64,000 nt of DNA, from positions 1 through 64,000 of the forward strand of contig CAZIPC010000008.1 in the NCBI GenBank assembly GCA_964541155.1, read 5' to 3'. Positions 43,873 through 52,330 of the stretch are shown here, piece after piece. The position numbers were made by a program, and so were the translations under genes. The stretch comes from UBA4416 sp964541155. Its GTDB lineage: Bacteria > Bacteroidota > Bacteroidia > B-17B0 > Aurantibacillaceae. Position 1 is the stretch's first letter, and each line of letters starts with the position of its first letter. The notes under the pieces were generated by a model. It was not told the DNA's origin. It saw only the letters and a list, made by a program, of their open reading frames with translations, and did not search any database.

Positions 43873-44331
43873 TTATCTATATCCTAACATAAATAGAGCG
43901 CATCCGTTATAAGAGCCTTCTTCAGAAGGAGGTATAATGTAATCAACGTATGCTTGACGTGATTTGGATAATTCAAAATAAAATTCTTTTTGATTATCGG
44001 TTATGCTTTTAGAAGTGAATAATAATTTTCTGTTTTTTGAATTTTTATTTTTATTATAAATCTGAATTTCAATTTGTTTGGGTAATGCCTCTAATTCAAA
44101 AATAAAACGGTACTTTTCACCTATAAATAATGGTACTTCTATTTCTTTTACTGTTTCTTCGTTTTTGTATACAACCTGAGTTAACTCAGAGCTATCATAT
44201 TTGTATGAGCCAAGTAAATTCATGGCTTTATTTTGTAATTCTTTTGTATTACATAACACATCTCCTCTTTGAAATGCCATTAACATAACTAATAAAAAAA
44301 ATGCGAATAGGTTTTTTATATTTTTTTTCAT
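43873..44331 (-). CDS. Hypothetical exported protein
   Basis: A 152-residue protein with an N-terminal hydrophobic signal (LFAFFLLVMLMAFQRGDVL). The mature part has a beta-rich pattern (YRFIFELEALPKQIEIQIYNK, KEFYFELSKSRQAYVDYIIPP) and ends CALFMLGYR. No family name was recognised. It is the last gene of a three-gene minus-strand unit with the CtpA-like protease and the 293-residue lipoprotein; 11 bases separate it from the latter. The shared operon suggests an envelope role. Confidence 0.65.
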   Translation of the reverse strand: MKKNIKNLFAFFLLVMLMAFQRGDVLCNTKELQNKAMNLLGSYKYDSSELTQVVYKNEETVKEIEVPLFIGEKYRFIFELEALPKQIEIQIYNKNKNSKNRKLLFTSKSITDNQKEFYFELSKSRQAYVDYIIPPSEEGSYNGCALFMLGYR

Positions 44332-44342
44332 AATGTATTTAT

Positions 44343-45224
44343 TTAATCAATCATATTAGTTCTTAATTGTTTTACAGCATTCAAAAGATTTTTTATTTCT
44401 GCGTCTGTAATACTTATTTTATTTAAATCTAATTCTTCATTTTCTACTAATGCATTTTGCAATGAATGAATTGCTTTGAACTGACTATTAATATTTTCAA
44501 TTGATTGTATAAGCACTGGAATTTCTGATTCTTTTGTTGAATAATATTTTAAAGCTTTTACAATATTTTCTGACAACATTAATTGTTCAAATAAACTAGC
44601 TAGTACTTTTTTACTTTTTTCTTTCGAATATACTTCTATTGCAATATAAGTACTTTCTGTCCACGCACCAGCAAATGCAATAGCAGTAATGTGGTTTTGT
44701 TTGTTTTGAGAAAACATGGCATCTGTTTTTGATTGAACAGTGGATACAATTTTTACAACAGAATCTTCATTAGTAATATTTTTATCAAAACGCTTTGCTA
44801 AGTTATCGCTTTCAAAAGCTTGGTTTAATCCTAAAAAAGCTCCAGTTTCTTTACACGCTTTTAAATATTCTGTAGATTCTTGATATTTTTTATTAAATAA
44901 ACAATATGCTAAGTCTGCACTATAAACACCAAAGTTAGTAGCGCGTTTATAGTTACTAGTGTTATATTTACTAACATTGTTTTTATTGTTTAATAAATTA
45001 GGAATAAATCCTGCCCCCGATTTTTTAAACACATATGCTACTTGTAATGCAGATGGTAATTTATAAGATACATCATCGTTAGTTTCGCTCGTTAAAGTGT
45101 CTATCTTTACCTGAGTTGTATCAACAATTTCTGTTGAGTTTTTTTCTTTTTCTGCAGATTCATCACATGAAATTAAAGTAAATAAAGATGCAAAAATTAC
45201 AATGTTTAAAAATTTGATAGTCAT
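44343..45224 (-). CDS. Hypothetical lipoprotein
   Basis: A 293-residue lipoprotein; the signal peptide ends in the lipobox LFTLISC followed by acidic residues, which in Bacteroidota can favour surface display. The rest is mainly helical (TNFGVYSADLAYCLFNKKYQ, ITAIAFAGAWTESTYIAIEV). It has no recognised domain. It lies between the CtpA-like protease gene and a second exported-protein gene, with short spacers. Confidence 0.68.
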   Translation of the reverse strand: MTIKFLNIVIFASLFTLISCDESAEKEKNSTEIVDTTQVKIDTLTSETNDDVSYKLPSALQVAYVFKKSGAGFIPNLLNNKNNVSKYNTSNYKRATNFGVYSADLAYCLFNKKYQESTEYLKACKETGAFLGLNQAFESDNLAKRFDKNITNEDSVVKIVSTVQSKTDAMFSQNKQNHITAIAFAGAWTESTYIAIEVYSKEKSKKVLASLFEQLMLSENIVKALKYYSTKESEIPVLIQSIENINSQFKAIHSLQNALVENEELDLNKISITDAEIKNLLNAVKQLRTNMID

Positions 45225-45257
45225 AATTAAAATTTTATAAAGATAAATTTACATTTT

Positions 45258-46886
45258 TTATTTTGATAATAACTCAGTGGCTTTTAAAATACATTTATCG
45301 TTTTCATTAAGTATTGGATAATAGGCGTCTTTTTCAAAAATATCACGTCCTATAAAGGCTTTTAAATAAGGTTTCAACGCAGTATTGGTGTTCTTTTTTT
45401 GTCTTTCATCTAATTGCAAATGTTGTTTATTGCAGTAGGTATAAAATTCATTTAAAATAGATTCATTAATTACAAACGATTGAATATAATTTTTTGCACT
45501 ACCATATGATTTTAGTTTATTTCTGTGTTTATCAGCATATTCAAAGGCAAAACTATTAATTGCTCCAGAGTAAAATAATTTATTTAATGAGGCATTTGTT
45601 TTAGAAGTATCAATTGGCACAAACACATCAGGCATAATACCTCCTCCTCCATACACTACTTTACCTTCTGGTGTTGTATATTTTTTTGTTTTATCTAATT
45701 TAATGCTGTCTTTATTTAGTAATTCGCCAGAAGTATATCGATCATATTCTTCGTTATAGTATTGATTTTTATCTTCTGAATATGGTTTTTGTATACAACG
45801 CCCTGTTGGTGTGTAGTATCTAGCAATAGTTAATCTAATAGCCGATCCATCAGGTAACTGCATTTGGTCTTGCACAAGTCCTTTTCCAAAACTTCGTCTT
45901 CCAACAATTAAGCCTCTGTCATTATCTTGTATAGCTCCAGCTACAATTTCGCTAGCACTTGCAGAACCCTCGTCAATTAATACAACCAAAGGTTTGTTTT
46001 CAAAACTTCCATGCTCTGTGGCTTTATATGTTTTTTTAGGATGTGCTTTCCCTTGTGTGAAAACAATTTGCAATCCGTTTGTTAAAAATTCATCTGATAT
46101 ATCTACTGCAGCATTTAAATAGCCTCCTGGATTCCCTCGCAAATCAAGTATTAATTTATTCATACCTTGTTTACTAAGTGTATTAAAGGCTTTTAAATAT
46201 TCTTTATAAGTAGTAGCTGCAAATTTACTGATCTTAATATAGCCAACATGTTCATTAATCATATATGATGCGTCTAAGCTATATAAAGGAATTGCATCTC
46301 TAATAATTTTAAATTCAAGAGGTTTTGTAAACCCTTCACGTAAGACAGTTACCTGTACTTTTGTGCCACTTTTGCCTCTCAGTTTACTAAACACTTCTTT
46401 ATTTGTAATATTCACACCCGCTACAATTTTGTTATCTACTTTTATGATTTTGTCACCAGCTCTTATCCCAATTTTTTCTGATGGCCCACCTTCAACAGGA
46501 ATAATAACTCTAATCGTGTCGTTAATAATATTAAATTCAACGCCAATTCCATCAAAATTCCCCTCCAAAGGCTCATTAACGGTTTCAAATTCACTAGCTG
46601 CAATATAACTCGAATGAGGATCTAAACTTTGAAGCATCGAGGTTACGGTTTTTTCAACTAAGTCATTTTTATTAATTGTATCAACATACTGATACTCTAT
46701 ATAGTTTAACAAACTACTTATTTTATCATTTCCTTCGTTTTCAGAACTTTTATTGTTATTAAAAGAATTAGATGTATGATTGCTTAAAAAATAACCTAAC
46801 CAAATTCCCGTAATTAAAACCAATGCTAAAACGATTGGCAAAAACACATGCGTTTTTTTTGATAAGTTAGACGGTTCAATTTCCAT
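45258..46886 (-). CDS. S41 family C-terminal processing peptidase
   Basis: A 542-residue periplasmic protease of the CtpA/Prc type. It has an N-terminal membrane anchor (about 13-32), a PDZ domain (about 100-190, FDGIGVEFNI, IGIRAGDKIIKVDN) and the S41 catalytic core with Ser in DEGSASASEIVAG (near 308) and Lys in GRRSFGKGLVQ (near 335). Such proteases trim or degrade envelope proteins from their C termini. It heads a unit with two exported proteins of unknown role, which may be substrates or partners. Confidence 0.93.
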   Translation of the reverse strand: MEIEPSNLSKKTHVFLPIVLALVLITGIWLGYFLSNHTSNSFNNNKSSENEGNDKISSLLNYIEYQYVDTINKNDLVEKTVTSMLQSLDPHSSYIAASEFETVNEPLEGNFDGIGVEFNIINDTIRVIIPVEGGPSEKIGIRAGDKIIKVDNKIVAGVNITNKEVFSKLRGKSGTKVQVTVLREGFTKPLEFKIIRDAIPLYSLDASYMINEHVGYIKISKFAATTYKEYLKAFNTLSKQGMNKLILDLRGNPGGYLNAAVDISDEFLTNGLQIVFTQGKAHPKKTYKATEHGSFENKPLVVLIDEGSASASEIVAGAIQDNDRGLIVGRRSFGKGLVQDQMQLPDGSAIRLTIARYYTPTGRCIQKPYSEDKNQYYNEEYDRYTSGELLNKDSIKLDKTKKYTTPEGKVVYGGGGIMPDVFVPIDTSKTNASLNKLFYSGAINSFAFEYADKHRNKLKSYGSAKNYIQSFVINESILNEFYTYCNKQHLQLDERQKKNTNTALKPYLKAFIGRDIFEKDAYYPILNENDKCILKATELLSK

Positions 46887-46895
46887 ATGAAATAT

Positions 46896-46916
46896 TATAT
46901 TTGTAAAGCAAAGGTA
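46896..46916. promoter_or_regulatory. Divergent pair of TAnnTTTG -7 boxes
   Basis: TATATTTG (46896-46903, plus strand) faces the Rieske-like lipoprotein gene and TACCTTTG (46909-46916, minus strand) faces the CtpA-like gene. Only five bases separate the two boxes, so RNA polymerase binding to one should interfere with the other. Confidence 0.55.
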
Positions 46917-46941
46917 CCTCTTTAACCATTATAACACACTA

Positions 46942-47403
46942 ATGTTTAGAAAATTTAGAATAATCGTTTTATGTAGTATTATAGTATTATTTTCTACTTG
47001 TAAAAAGAAGAGTACTACGGTTCAAGATAGCATCCCGTATCAAACTGTAAATATTACATTATATCCCAACGACCCAATTTATGCATCAGGAACACATCCA
47101 ATACAATCGGTTAATGGCTGGATTTATATTAATGGAGGTGTTAATGGAATTATAGTTTACAGAAAAACAGCTATAAATAGCTCAAATGATTTTATTGCTA
47201 TTGAAAGAACTTCTACAGCTTTACCAAATAATGCAAATGCTAAGGCAATAGTTCAGTTAGATAATTTTACACTTAAAGATACCATTAGCGGCTCAAGATG
47301 GCAAATAATTGATGGTGGATTAATTTCAGGGCCAGCTACTCAAAATTTAAGATTGTATACCGCTGTGTATGACGGTTTAGGAACTTTAACGATTAGAAAT
47401 TAA
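46942..47403 (+). CDS. Rieske-like fold lipoprotein without cluster ligands
   Basis: A 153-residue lipoprotein (lipobox IVLFSTC then KKK). The pattern VNGWIYINGGVNGIIVYRK, DFIAIERTSTALPNN and SGSRWQIIDGGLISGPATQNL resembles a Bacteroidota family related to Rieske 2Fe-2S domains, but the Cys/His cluster ligands of true Rieske proteins are absent (Ser and Thr occupy the expected places), so no iron-sulfur centre is expected. Function unknown. It is a single-gene unit with a promoter box and a terminator. Confidence 0.65.
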   Translation: MFRKFRIIVLCSIIVLFSTCKKKSTTVQDSIPYQTVNITLYPNDPIYASGTHPIQSVNGWIYINGGVNGIIVYRKTAINSSNDFIAIERTSTALPNNANAKAIVQLDNFTLKDTISGSRWQIIDGGLISGPATQNLRLYTAVYDGLGTLTIRN

Positions 47404-47411
47404 CATAAAAA

Positions 47412-47442
47412 AATCCCTGTTATTTCTAACAAGGATTCTCTC
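47412..47442. terminator. Terminator between the Rieske-like and RRM genes
   Basis: The stem AATCCCTGTTA/TAACAAGGATT (one mismatch) with a 4-nt loop has A residues before it and a T-rich stretch after it, between convergent genes. Confidence 0.65.
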
Positions 47443-47460
47443 TTTTTCATATAGTAAATA

Positions 47461-47715
47461 TTACGCGTTCTCAGGTTTTCCTTTTGCTTGCGATACAACT
47501 ATTGAACGTTCATAGTGTTCGGTTCCGTTTAACGAATCAATGGCCTTTTGCCCATCTGCATCATTGGCCATTTCAACAAAACCAAAGCCACGGCTACGTT
47601 TTGTTTCTTTGTCTTTAATAATTCTTACGGAAGTAACTTCTCCGAATTGAGAAAAAAGTTCACTTAGTGCTTGTTCTCTAACTTTAAAGCTGATATTGCT
47701 TACAAAAATATTCAT
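47461..47715 (-). CDS. RRM-type RNA-binding protein
   Basis: An 84-residue single RRM domain. RNP2 is IFVSNI at residues 3-8 and RNP1 is RSRGFGFVEM near 41-50, with the usual aromatic residues for RNA stacking. Such small RRM proteins (Rbp type) occur in Bacteroidota and cyanobacteria and are thought to act as post-transcriptional regulators. It stands alone; a long perfect hairpin lies about 120 bases upstream. Confidence 0.9.
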   Translation of the reverse strand: MNIFVSNISFKVREQALSELFSQFGEVTSVRIIKDKETKRSRGFGFVEMANDADGQKAIDSLNGTEHYERSIVVSQAKGKPENA

Positions 47716-47837
47716 AACTTATTAATTTAGTTATAGTAAAGTTATAACAAATAAATAAAAAAACAAATTTTGTTAAATATTTTTTTTCGGTAAATTAAAC
47801 TTTTTTACCCATTAAAGCACATTTTTTATCTTCTAAA

Positions 47838-47889
47838 TTTTAGAGATTTTTCGTGTTTTTTGAACAAAAAACACGAAAAATCTCTAAAA
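47838..47889. repeat. 24-bp perfect inverted repeat with GAAC loop
   Basis: Arms at 47838-47861 and 47866-47889 are perfectly complementary with a 4-base loop. It lies between the ridA stop and the RRM gene start (both minus strand). No long T run follows on either strand, so it is not a typical intrinsic terminator, though it could stop ridA transcription. Confidence 0.75.
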
Positions 47890-47914
47890 AACAGAAAAAA
47901 TACTTAAAAAAAGT

Positions 47915-48295
47915 TTAAAAAACTCTAGCTTCTACACTAATTTCAACATTTGCATCTTTTGGTAATCTATCTGCTTGTATGGTTGCTCGTGCAGGATAAT
48001 CACTTTTAAAATAACTGCTGTAAACTTCATTTACATGAACAAAATTATTCATGTCTGATAAAAAAATAGTGGTCTTTACAATATTGTCATATGTAAGCCC
48101 AGCTTCTTTTAAAACAGCACCTAAATATTCCATCACAATTTTTGTTTCATCTTTAATCGTGGTTTTAATTAATTGCTTTGATTCTAAATCCATAGCAATT
48201 GTTCCCGAAACATAAACACTATCTCCAACCTGAATAGCTTGATTATAAGGGCCTATTGGTGATGGTGCAAGTTTTGTATTAATAATTTTTTTCAT
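47915..48295 (-). CDS. RidA family deaminase
   Basis: A 126-residue RidA/YjgF-type protein that hydrolyses reactive enamine/imine intermediates made by PLP enzymes. The family start APSPIGPYNQAIQVGDSVYVSG and the end PARATIQADRLPKDANVEIS are present, including the conserved Arg in PARAT that binds the substrate carboxylate. It is a normal-length member. It stands alone on the minus strand. Confidence 0.93.
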   Translation of the reverse strand: MKKIINTKLAPSPIGPYNQAIQVGDSVYVSGTIAMDLESKQLIKTTIKDETKIVMEYLGAVLKEAGLTYDNIVKTTIFLSDMNNFVHVNEVYSSYFKSDYPARATIQADRLPKDANVEISVEARVF

Positions 48296-48466
48296 AGCAA
48301 TGTTATATTTAATTCGACTTATATTAATTTAAAGTCAAATATATTTTTAAAACAAAAATAACTAAAAATGAGCATAATTCTCTTCTTAGAATTCAACACT
48401 ATGGTATTAGTAAATATATTAACCTTTAATTCAAAAAACATAAATTAATTAGGTAGATTTACAAGG

Positions 48467-49237
48467 ATGCAACACACACCTCTTATATTAATAACCAACG
48501 ATGATGGAATAAGCGCGCCTGGTATTTTACATTTATCTGCAATCGCAAAAAAATTTGGACAAGTAGTTGTTATTGCCCCAGATAAACCACAATCGGGTAT
48601 GGGACATGCCATTACTATTAACTCAACTTTAAGAATACAAAAAACAAATTTTCATGAACATGTTTTAGCTGAATATAGTTGTTCAGGAACACCAGTTGAT
48701 TGTGTAAAAATGGCAGTGAACAAACTGTTACCTCGAAAACCAGATTTAGTATTATCTGGCATTAACCACGGTAGTAATAGTTCAATTAACGTTATATATT
48801 CTGGCACTATGAGTGCCGCTATTGAAGGGTCTTTAGAAGGAGCTACGTCTGTTGGGTTTAGTTTATGCGATTATGATATTAATGCTGATTTTAATCCAAC
48901 AACTCTTTTTATCGAAAAAATAATTACATCTTGTTTACAAAATAAGTTACCTCAAGGCGTTTGTTTAAATGTTAACTTTCCTAAGTTAAAAGCTGACGAA
49001 ATCAGTGGATTAAAAATTTGCCGTCAAGCAAAAGCAAATTGGGTAGAAGATTTTGAAGAACGCCAAGATCCTTATGGGCGTTCTTATTATTGGTTAACAG
49101 GCAAATTTGTAAATTTTGAACCAGATGCTAAAGATACGGATGAATGGGCGCTTCAACATGGCTACGTGTCCGTAGTGCCAATTATGCATGATTTAACCGC
49201 TCATAATTATATCAATCATTTACAAAATACGTTATAA
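48467..49237 (+). CDS. surE: 5'/3'-nucleotidase SurE
   Basis: A 256-residue survival protein E phosphatase acting on nucleoside 5'- and 3'-monophosphates. The metal-binding start ILITNDDGISAPGI and the loop APDKPQSGMGHAIT, plus SGINHGSNSSINVIYSGTMS, are diagnostic. The start ATG has an AAGG ahead of it, unusual for this window. The next gene starts one base after its stop, so it forms a unit with the small membrane protein and lpxB. Confidence 0.95.
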   Translation: MQHTPLILITNDDGISAPGILHLSAIAKKFGQVVVIAPDKPQSGMGHAITINSTLRIQKTNFHEHVLAEYSCSGTPVDCVKMAVNKLLPRKPDLVLSGINHGSNSSINVIYSGTMSAAIEGSLEGATSVGFSLCDYDINADFNPTTLFIEKIITSCLQNKLPQGVCLNVNFPKLKADEISGLKICRQAKANWVEDFEERQDPYGRSYYWLTGKFVNFEPDAKDTDEWALQHGYVSVVPIMHDLTAHNYINHLQNTL

Positions 49238-49238
49238 C

Positions 49239-49532
49239 ATGCTCGAAAAAATTAATAGAAATTGGATAGGATTTTTATTTGGAATCATATTCCCTGCATT
49301 TTGTTTTTTTTGTTATTGGTTATTTTTACACAGCCAATTAAGTTTTCCGTATGGATTTATAAAATATTTACGAATAGGCGAAATGCTTCAAGAAGTAGTA
49401 ATAGCTTGTATTATAGCTAGCTTAGTAGTTTTTTATATTTCCTTAAATAAAAAAATATTCAATTTTGCACGAGGATTAATTATTGCCTCATTCCTGTATG
49501 TTGGTTTAGTATTATACATTTCATTACTATAA
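49239..49532 (+). CDS. Small membrane protein between surE and lpxB
   Basis: A 97-residue protein with three predicted membrane helices (about 9-28, 45-66 and 75-97), for example FLFGIIFPAFCFFCYWLFL and VVIACIIASLVVFYISL. No family was recognised. It is packed one base after surE and 7 bases before lpxB, so it is surely co-transcribed with them and may serve lipid A or envelope metabolism. Confidence 0.72.
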   Translation: MLEKINRNWIGFLFGIIFPAFCFFCYWLFLHSQLSFPYGFIKYLRIGEMLQEVVIACIIASLVVFYISLNKKIFNFARGLIIASFLYVGLVLYISLL

Positions 49533-49539
49533 ATTTTAT

Positions 49540-50670
49540 ATGAAATATTATATAATAGCAGGAGAACCTTCAGGAGATTTACACGCATCAAATATGATGA
49601 AAGAATTGCTCGTGTTAGATAATACCATTGATTTTAGTTTTTGGGGCGGAGATTTAATGGAGGCTGTTGCGCATAAAAAACCACGTAAGCATATTAAAGA
49701 TTTAGCATTTATGGGTTTTGTAGAAGTAGCAAAAAACATTAAAACGATTTTAAAAAATATAGCTTTTTGTAAACAAGATATTTTAGCTGTAAAGCCAGAT
49801 GTTCTTATTTTAGTAGATTATCCAGGCTTTAATTTACGCATAGCCGATTGGGCAAAAAAGCAAGGCATTAAAGTAATGTATTATATCTCTCCCACTATTT
49901 GGGCATGGAAAGAAAATCGTGTAGAAATAGTTAAACGTAGTATCGAAAAAATGTTTGTTATACTTCCATTTGAAGTGGATGTTTATAGTAAGCATAACTA
50001 TCAGGCTAATTATGTAGGGCATCCACTGCTAGATGCAATAGAACAGCAAAAACCCACTTTGCCTAATAGAGAAATGTTTATTGCGAAAAATAATTTAGAT
50101 AATAGACCTATCATAGCAGTATTGCCAGGTAGCAGAAAACAAGAAATAGAACGAATGTTTTCAATTATGCTAAATGTAGTAGATGATTTTAAAGCATACC
50201 AATTTGTGATTGCAGGTACAACAAATTTGCCAAAAGAAGCGTATCAAATGGCTATCAATAAAAAAATAAATGTTGTATTTAATCAAACGTATGATTTAAT
50301 GCATAATGCTCATGCGGGCATTATCAAATCAGGAACTTCAACTCTCGAAAGCGCTTTATTTCGCTTGCCACAAGTAGTGTGTTATAAAGGGGGAGCGGTT
50401 TCTTATGCTATTGCTCGAATGGTTGTTGGTAACCGAGTGAAATATATTTCGTTACCAAATTTAATATTAGATAAACCAGTGGTTAAAGAATTAATTCAAT
50501 CCGATTTAACTTCTCAAAATTTAAAACAAGAATTACATAAAATAATTGAAGGGCCTGAAAGGCAAAACATGCTGAATGAATATGATGGATTAATACAATT
50601 ATTAGGTAATAGTGGCGCTTCTAAGAAAGTAGCCCAATTAATTTATAATCATATTCATGAAAAAAAGTAA
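49540..50670 (+). CDS. lpxB: Lipid-A-disaccharide synthase
   Basis: A 376-residue family 19 glycosyltransferase joining UDP-diacylglucosamine with lipid X to form the lipid A disaccharide at the inner membrane. YIIAGEPSGDLHASNMM at the start, VDYPGFNLRIA, YYISPTIWAWKENRV, LPGSRKQEIER and KSGTSTLESAL are typical. Its 3' end overlaps the SpoIID-like gene by 14 bases. It supports a Gram-negative LPS envelope. Confidence 0.95.
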   Translation: MKYYIIAGEPSGDLHASNMMKELLVLDNTIDFSFWGGDLMEAVAHKKPRKHIKDLAFMGFVEVAKNIKTILKNIAFCKQDILAVKPDVLILVDYPGFNLRIADWAKKQGIKVMYYISPTIWAWKENRVEIVKRSIEKMFVILPFEVDVYSKHNYQANYVGHPLLDAIEQQKPTLPNREMFIAKNNLDNRPIIAVLPGSRKQEIERMFSIMLNVVDDFKAYQFVIAGTTNLPKEAYQMAINKKINVVFNQTYDLMHNAHAGIIKSGTSTLESALFRLPQVVCYKGGAVSYAIARMVVGNRVKYISLPNLILDKPVVKELIQSDLTSQNLKQELHKIIEGPERQNMLNEYDGLIQLLGNSGASKKVAQLIYNHIHEKK

Positions 50671-51901
50671 GTACATTATTCTTTTTACAGTACTATTGTT
50701 ATTTGCATCCTGGCAAATAACAGATGTTTTTGCTAAGCCTAAAAAACTAGTGTATAATACAAAAGCAACAATAGTTCGTAAATCTAAATTTAGTGCTGAT
50801 GAAATTGTAAATGTTAGAATTTTTTCACAGCTTAAAATACAATCCTTAACATTTAGCCCTGATTATGGGATTTATAGTGTTTGGGCAAATGGCGTTGAAA
50901 TTACAAATACATTAAAAACGCCTTTACTTAAATTTTCATATGTAAACGATTCTATTGAAATCAAATCATTTGAAAGTAATTTTGGAAAATTTAAGCATGT
51001 AAAAATCAATAGTTTTGATTTAATGAAGGCGTTTCGTATTAAGTTAATTTCGCCAGATAAAAAGCAAAGACTGTATGATGATAATTTATCTATCACTGCA
51101 GAACAAGGTGATTTAAAATGCATTAATGAAATTGCTTTAGATGATTATATTGCAGGTGTTGTTCAGGCCGAGTCTGGCAAACGCTCATTTCAAGAATTTT
51201 ATAAAGTACAAGCTATTTTAGCAAGAACATTTGCTCTTACTAATATGCAAAAACATGCTGCACAAAATTTTAATTTATGTGATCATACGCATTGTCAAGT
51301 TTACTTTGGTAAAACAACAGAGCTAGACATTTTAAAAGCAGTAAACGACACCAAGGGAAAAGTTGTAGTAGACGATAATTTAAATTTAATTGATGCAGCC
51401 TTTCATAGCAATAGCGGAGGACAAACAGCTAATTCAGAAGATGTATGGGGAAGTAAGTTATCTTACCTTAGAAGTGTAAACGATACTTTTAGTACTAAAA
51501 TGCCTAATGCAAAATGGGAGCGTAAAATGGCTAAAGATGATTGGCTGAGTTATTTGCAATTAAAACATAATTTCCCTATTCACATTCCTGAAGCAAGAGA
51601 TCTGGCGCTTTCTTTTAAACAAGAAGACAGAAAAACCTTTATCGAATATCAAGATTTAAAGGTGCCATTAAAAAATATCAGAATGGACTTGCAATTAAAA
51701 TCTACTTTTTTTAGTGTTGTAGAACAAGGCGATAGCATTGTATTTAAAGGGAAAGGATTTGGTCATGGAGTAGGCATGTGTCAAGAAGGAGCCATGAGGA
51801 TGGCTAAATTAGGATATAAATATCCCGACGTCATAAAATTTTACTATCAAAAAACACAATTAATTGATTTAAGTACTTTGAGTTTTTTTAAAGACGAGTA
51901 A
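50657..51901 (+). CDS. SpoIID/LytB domain exported protein
   Basis: A 414-residue exported protein with an N-terminal signal (IILFTVLLLFASWQ). The SpoIID domain (about 150-400) shows LDDYIAGVVQAESG, VQAILARTFAL, FHSNSGGQTANSEDVWG and GFGHGVGMCQEGAM. SpoIID proteins are lytic transglycosylases acting on denuded peptidoglycan; in non-sporulating Bacteroidota they probably remodel the wall. The conserved Glu of the family is seen in VQAESGKRS. It overlaps lpxB by 14 bases. Confidence 0.9.
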   Translation: MKKSKYIILFTVLLLFASWQITDVFAKPKKLVYNTKATIVRKSKFSADEIVNVRIFSQLKIQSLTFSPDYGIYSVWANGVEITNTLKTPLLKFSYVNDSIEIKSFESNFGKFKHVKINSFDLMKAFRIKLISPDKKQRLYDDNLSITAEQGDLKCINEIALDDYIAGVVQAESGKRSFQEFYKVQAILARTFALTNMQKHAAQNFNLCDHTHCQVYFGKTTELDILKAVNDTKGKVVVDDNLNLIDAAFHSNSGGQTANSEDVWGSKLSYLRSVNDTFSTKMPNAKWERKMAKDDWLSYLQLKHNFPIHIPEARDLALSFKQEDRKTFIEYQDLKVPLKNIRMDLQLKSTFFSVVEQGDSIVFKGKGFGHGVGMCQEGAMRMAKLGYKYPDVIKFYYQKTQLIDLSTLSFFKDE

Positions 51902-51912
51902 TCTTGAAAAAT

Positions 51913-51925
51913 CTAAACTGTTTAG
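51913..51925. repeat. 13-base palindrome, copy 1
   Basis: CTAAACTGTTTAG is a palindrome around a central T. It lies between the convergent SpoIID-like and MmcQ/YjbR genes. An inverted second copy is found at 52331-52343 on the other side of the MmcQ/YjbR gene. Confidence 0.6.
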
Positions 51926-51934
51926 AAAATCTGA

Positions 51935-52291
51935 TTATAAAAAATTTAACTCAGCTTGTAATTTTTTAGTAAGAGATTTCACAACTAAATCATAACTATC
52001 ATCAATCCACTCAAAAATCTGTTTATCACTAACAGAACCATCACAAATAATGGTATTCCAGTGTTGCTTATTCATGTGATAGCCGGGTCTAATACACGGA
52101 TAGGTTTCTCTTAATGTGATTGCTTTTTCGGGATTACATTTAACATTAAATTCAACTGGAACAGTATCAATACCACTTAAAAAAAATAATTTTCCCATTA
52201 CTTTAAACACAATGGTATCATTACCAAATGGCATACATTCTTCAACACCTTTTTTTTGTAAACAATATTCTCTAATATTTTCTAAATACAT
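51935..52291 (-). CDS. MmcQ/YjbR family protein
   Basis: A 118-residue protein of the MmcQ/YjbR family, a small fold related to DNA-binding domains. The pattern IREYCLQKKGVEECMPFG, VFKVMGKLFFLSG, PVEFNVKCNPEKAITLRE and the final GYHMNKQHWNTI are typical. Its cellular role is unknown. It is a single gene flanked by two inverted 13-base palindromes; the upstream one lies near the promoter and could be an operator. Confidence 0.9.
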   Translation of the reverse strand: MYLENIREYCLQKKGVEECMPFGNDTIVFKVMGKLFFLSGIDTVPVEFNVKCNPEKAITLRETYPCIRPGYHMNKQHWNTIICDGSVSDKQIFEWIDDSYDLVVKSLTKKLQAELNFL

Positions 52292-52296
52292 AGGTG

Positions 52297-52304
52297 CAAA
52301 GCTA
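52297..52304 (-). promoter_or_regulatory. TAnnTTTG -7 box of the MmcQ/YjbR gene
   Basis: The minus strand reads TAGCTTTG, ending 5 bases before the ATG. The transcript would be leaderless or nearly so. Confidence 0.55.
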
Positions 52305-52312
52305 GACTAATT

Positions 52313-52327
52313 TTCCATTTTTTGGAA
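52313..52327. repeat. TTCCA-N5-TGGAA inverted repeat, copy 1
   Basis: TTCCATTTTTTGGAA is a 5-bp stem with a 5-base loop. Its reverse complement occurs at 63086-63100, so one copy lies upstream of each of the two secreted repeat proteins at the end of the window. Confidence 0.45.
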
Positions 52328-52330
52328 ATT

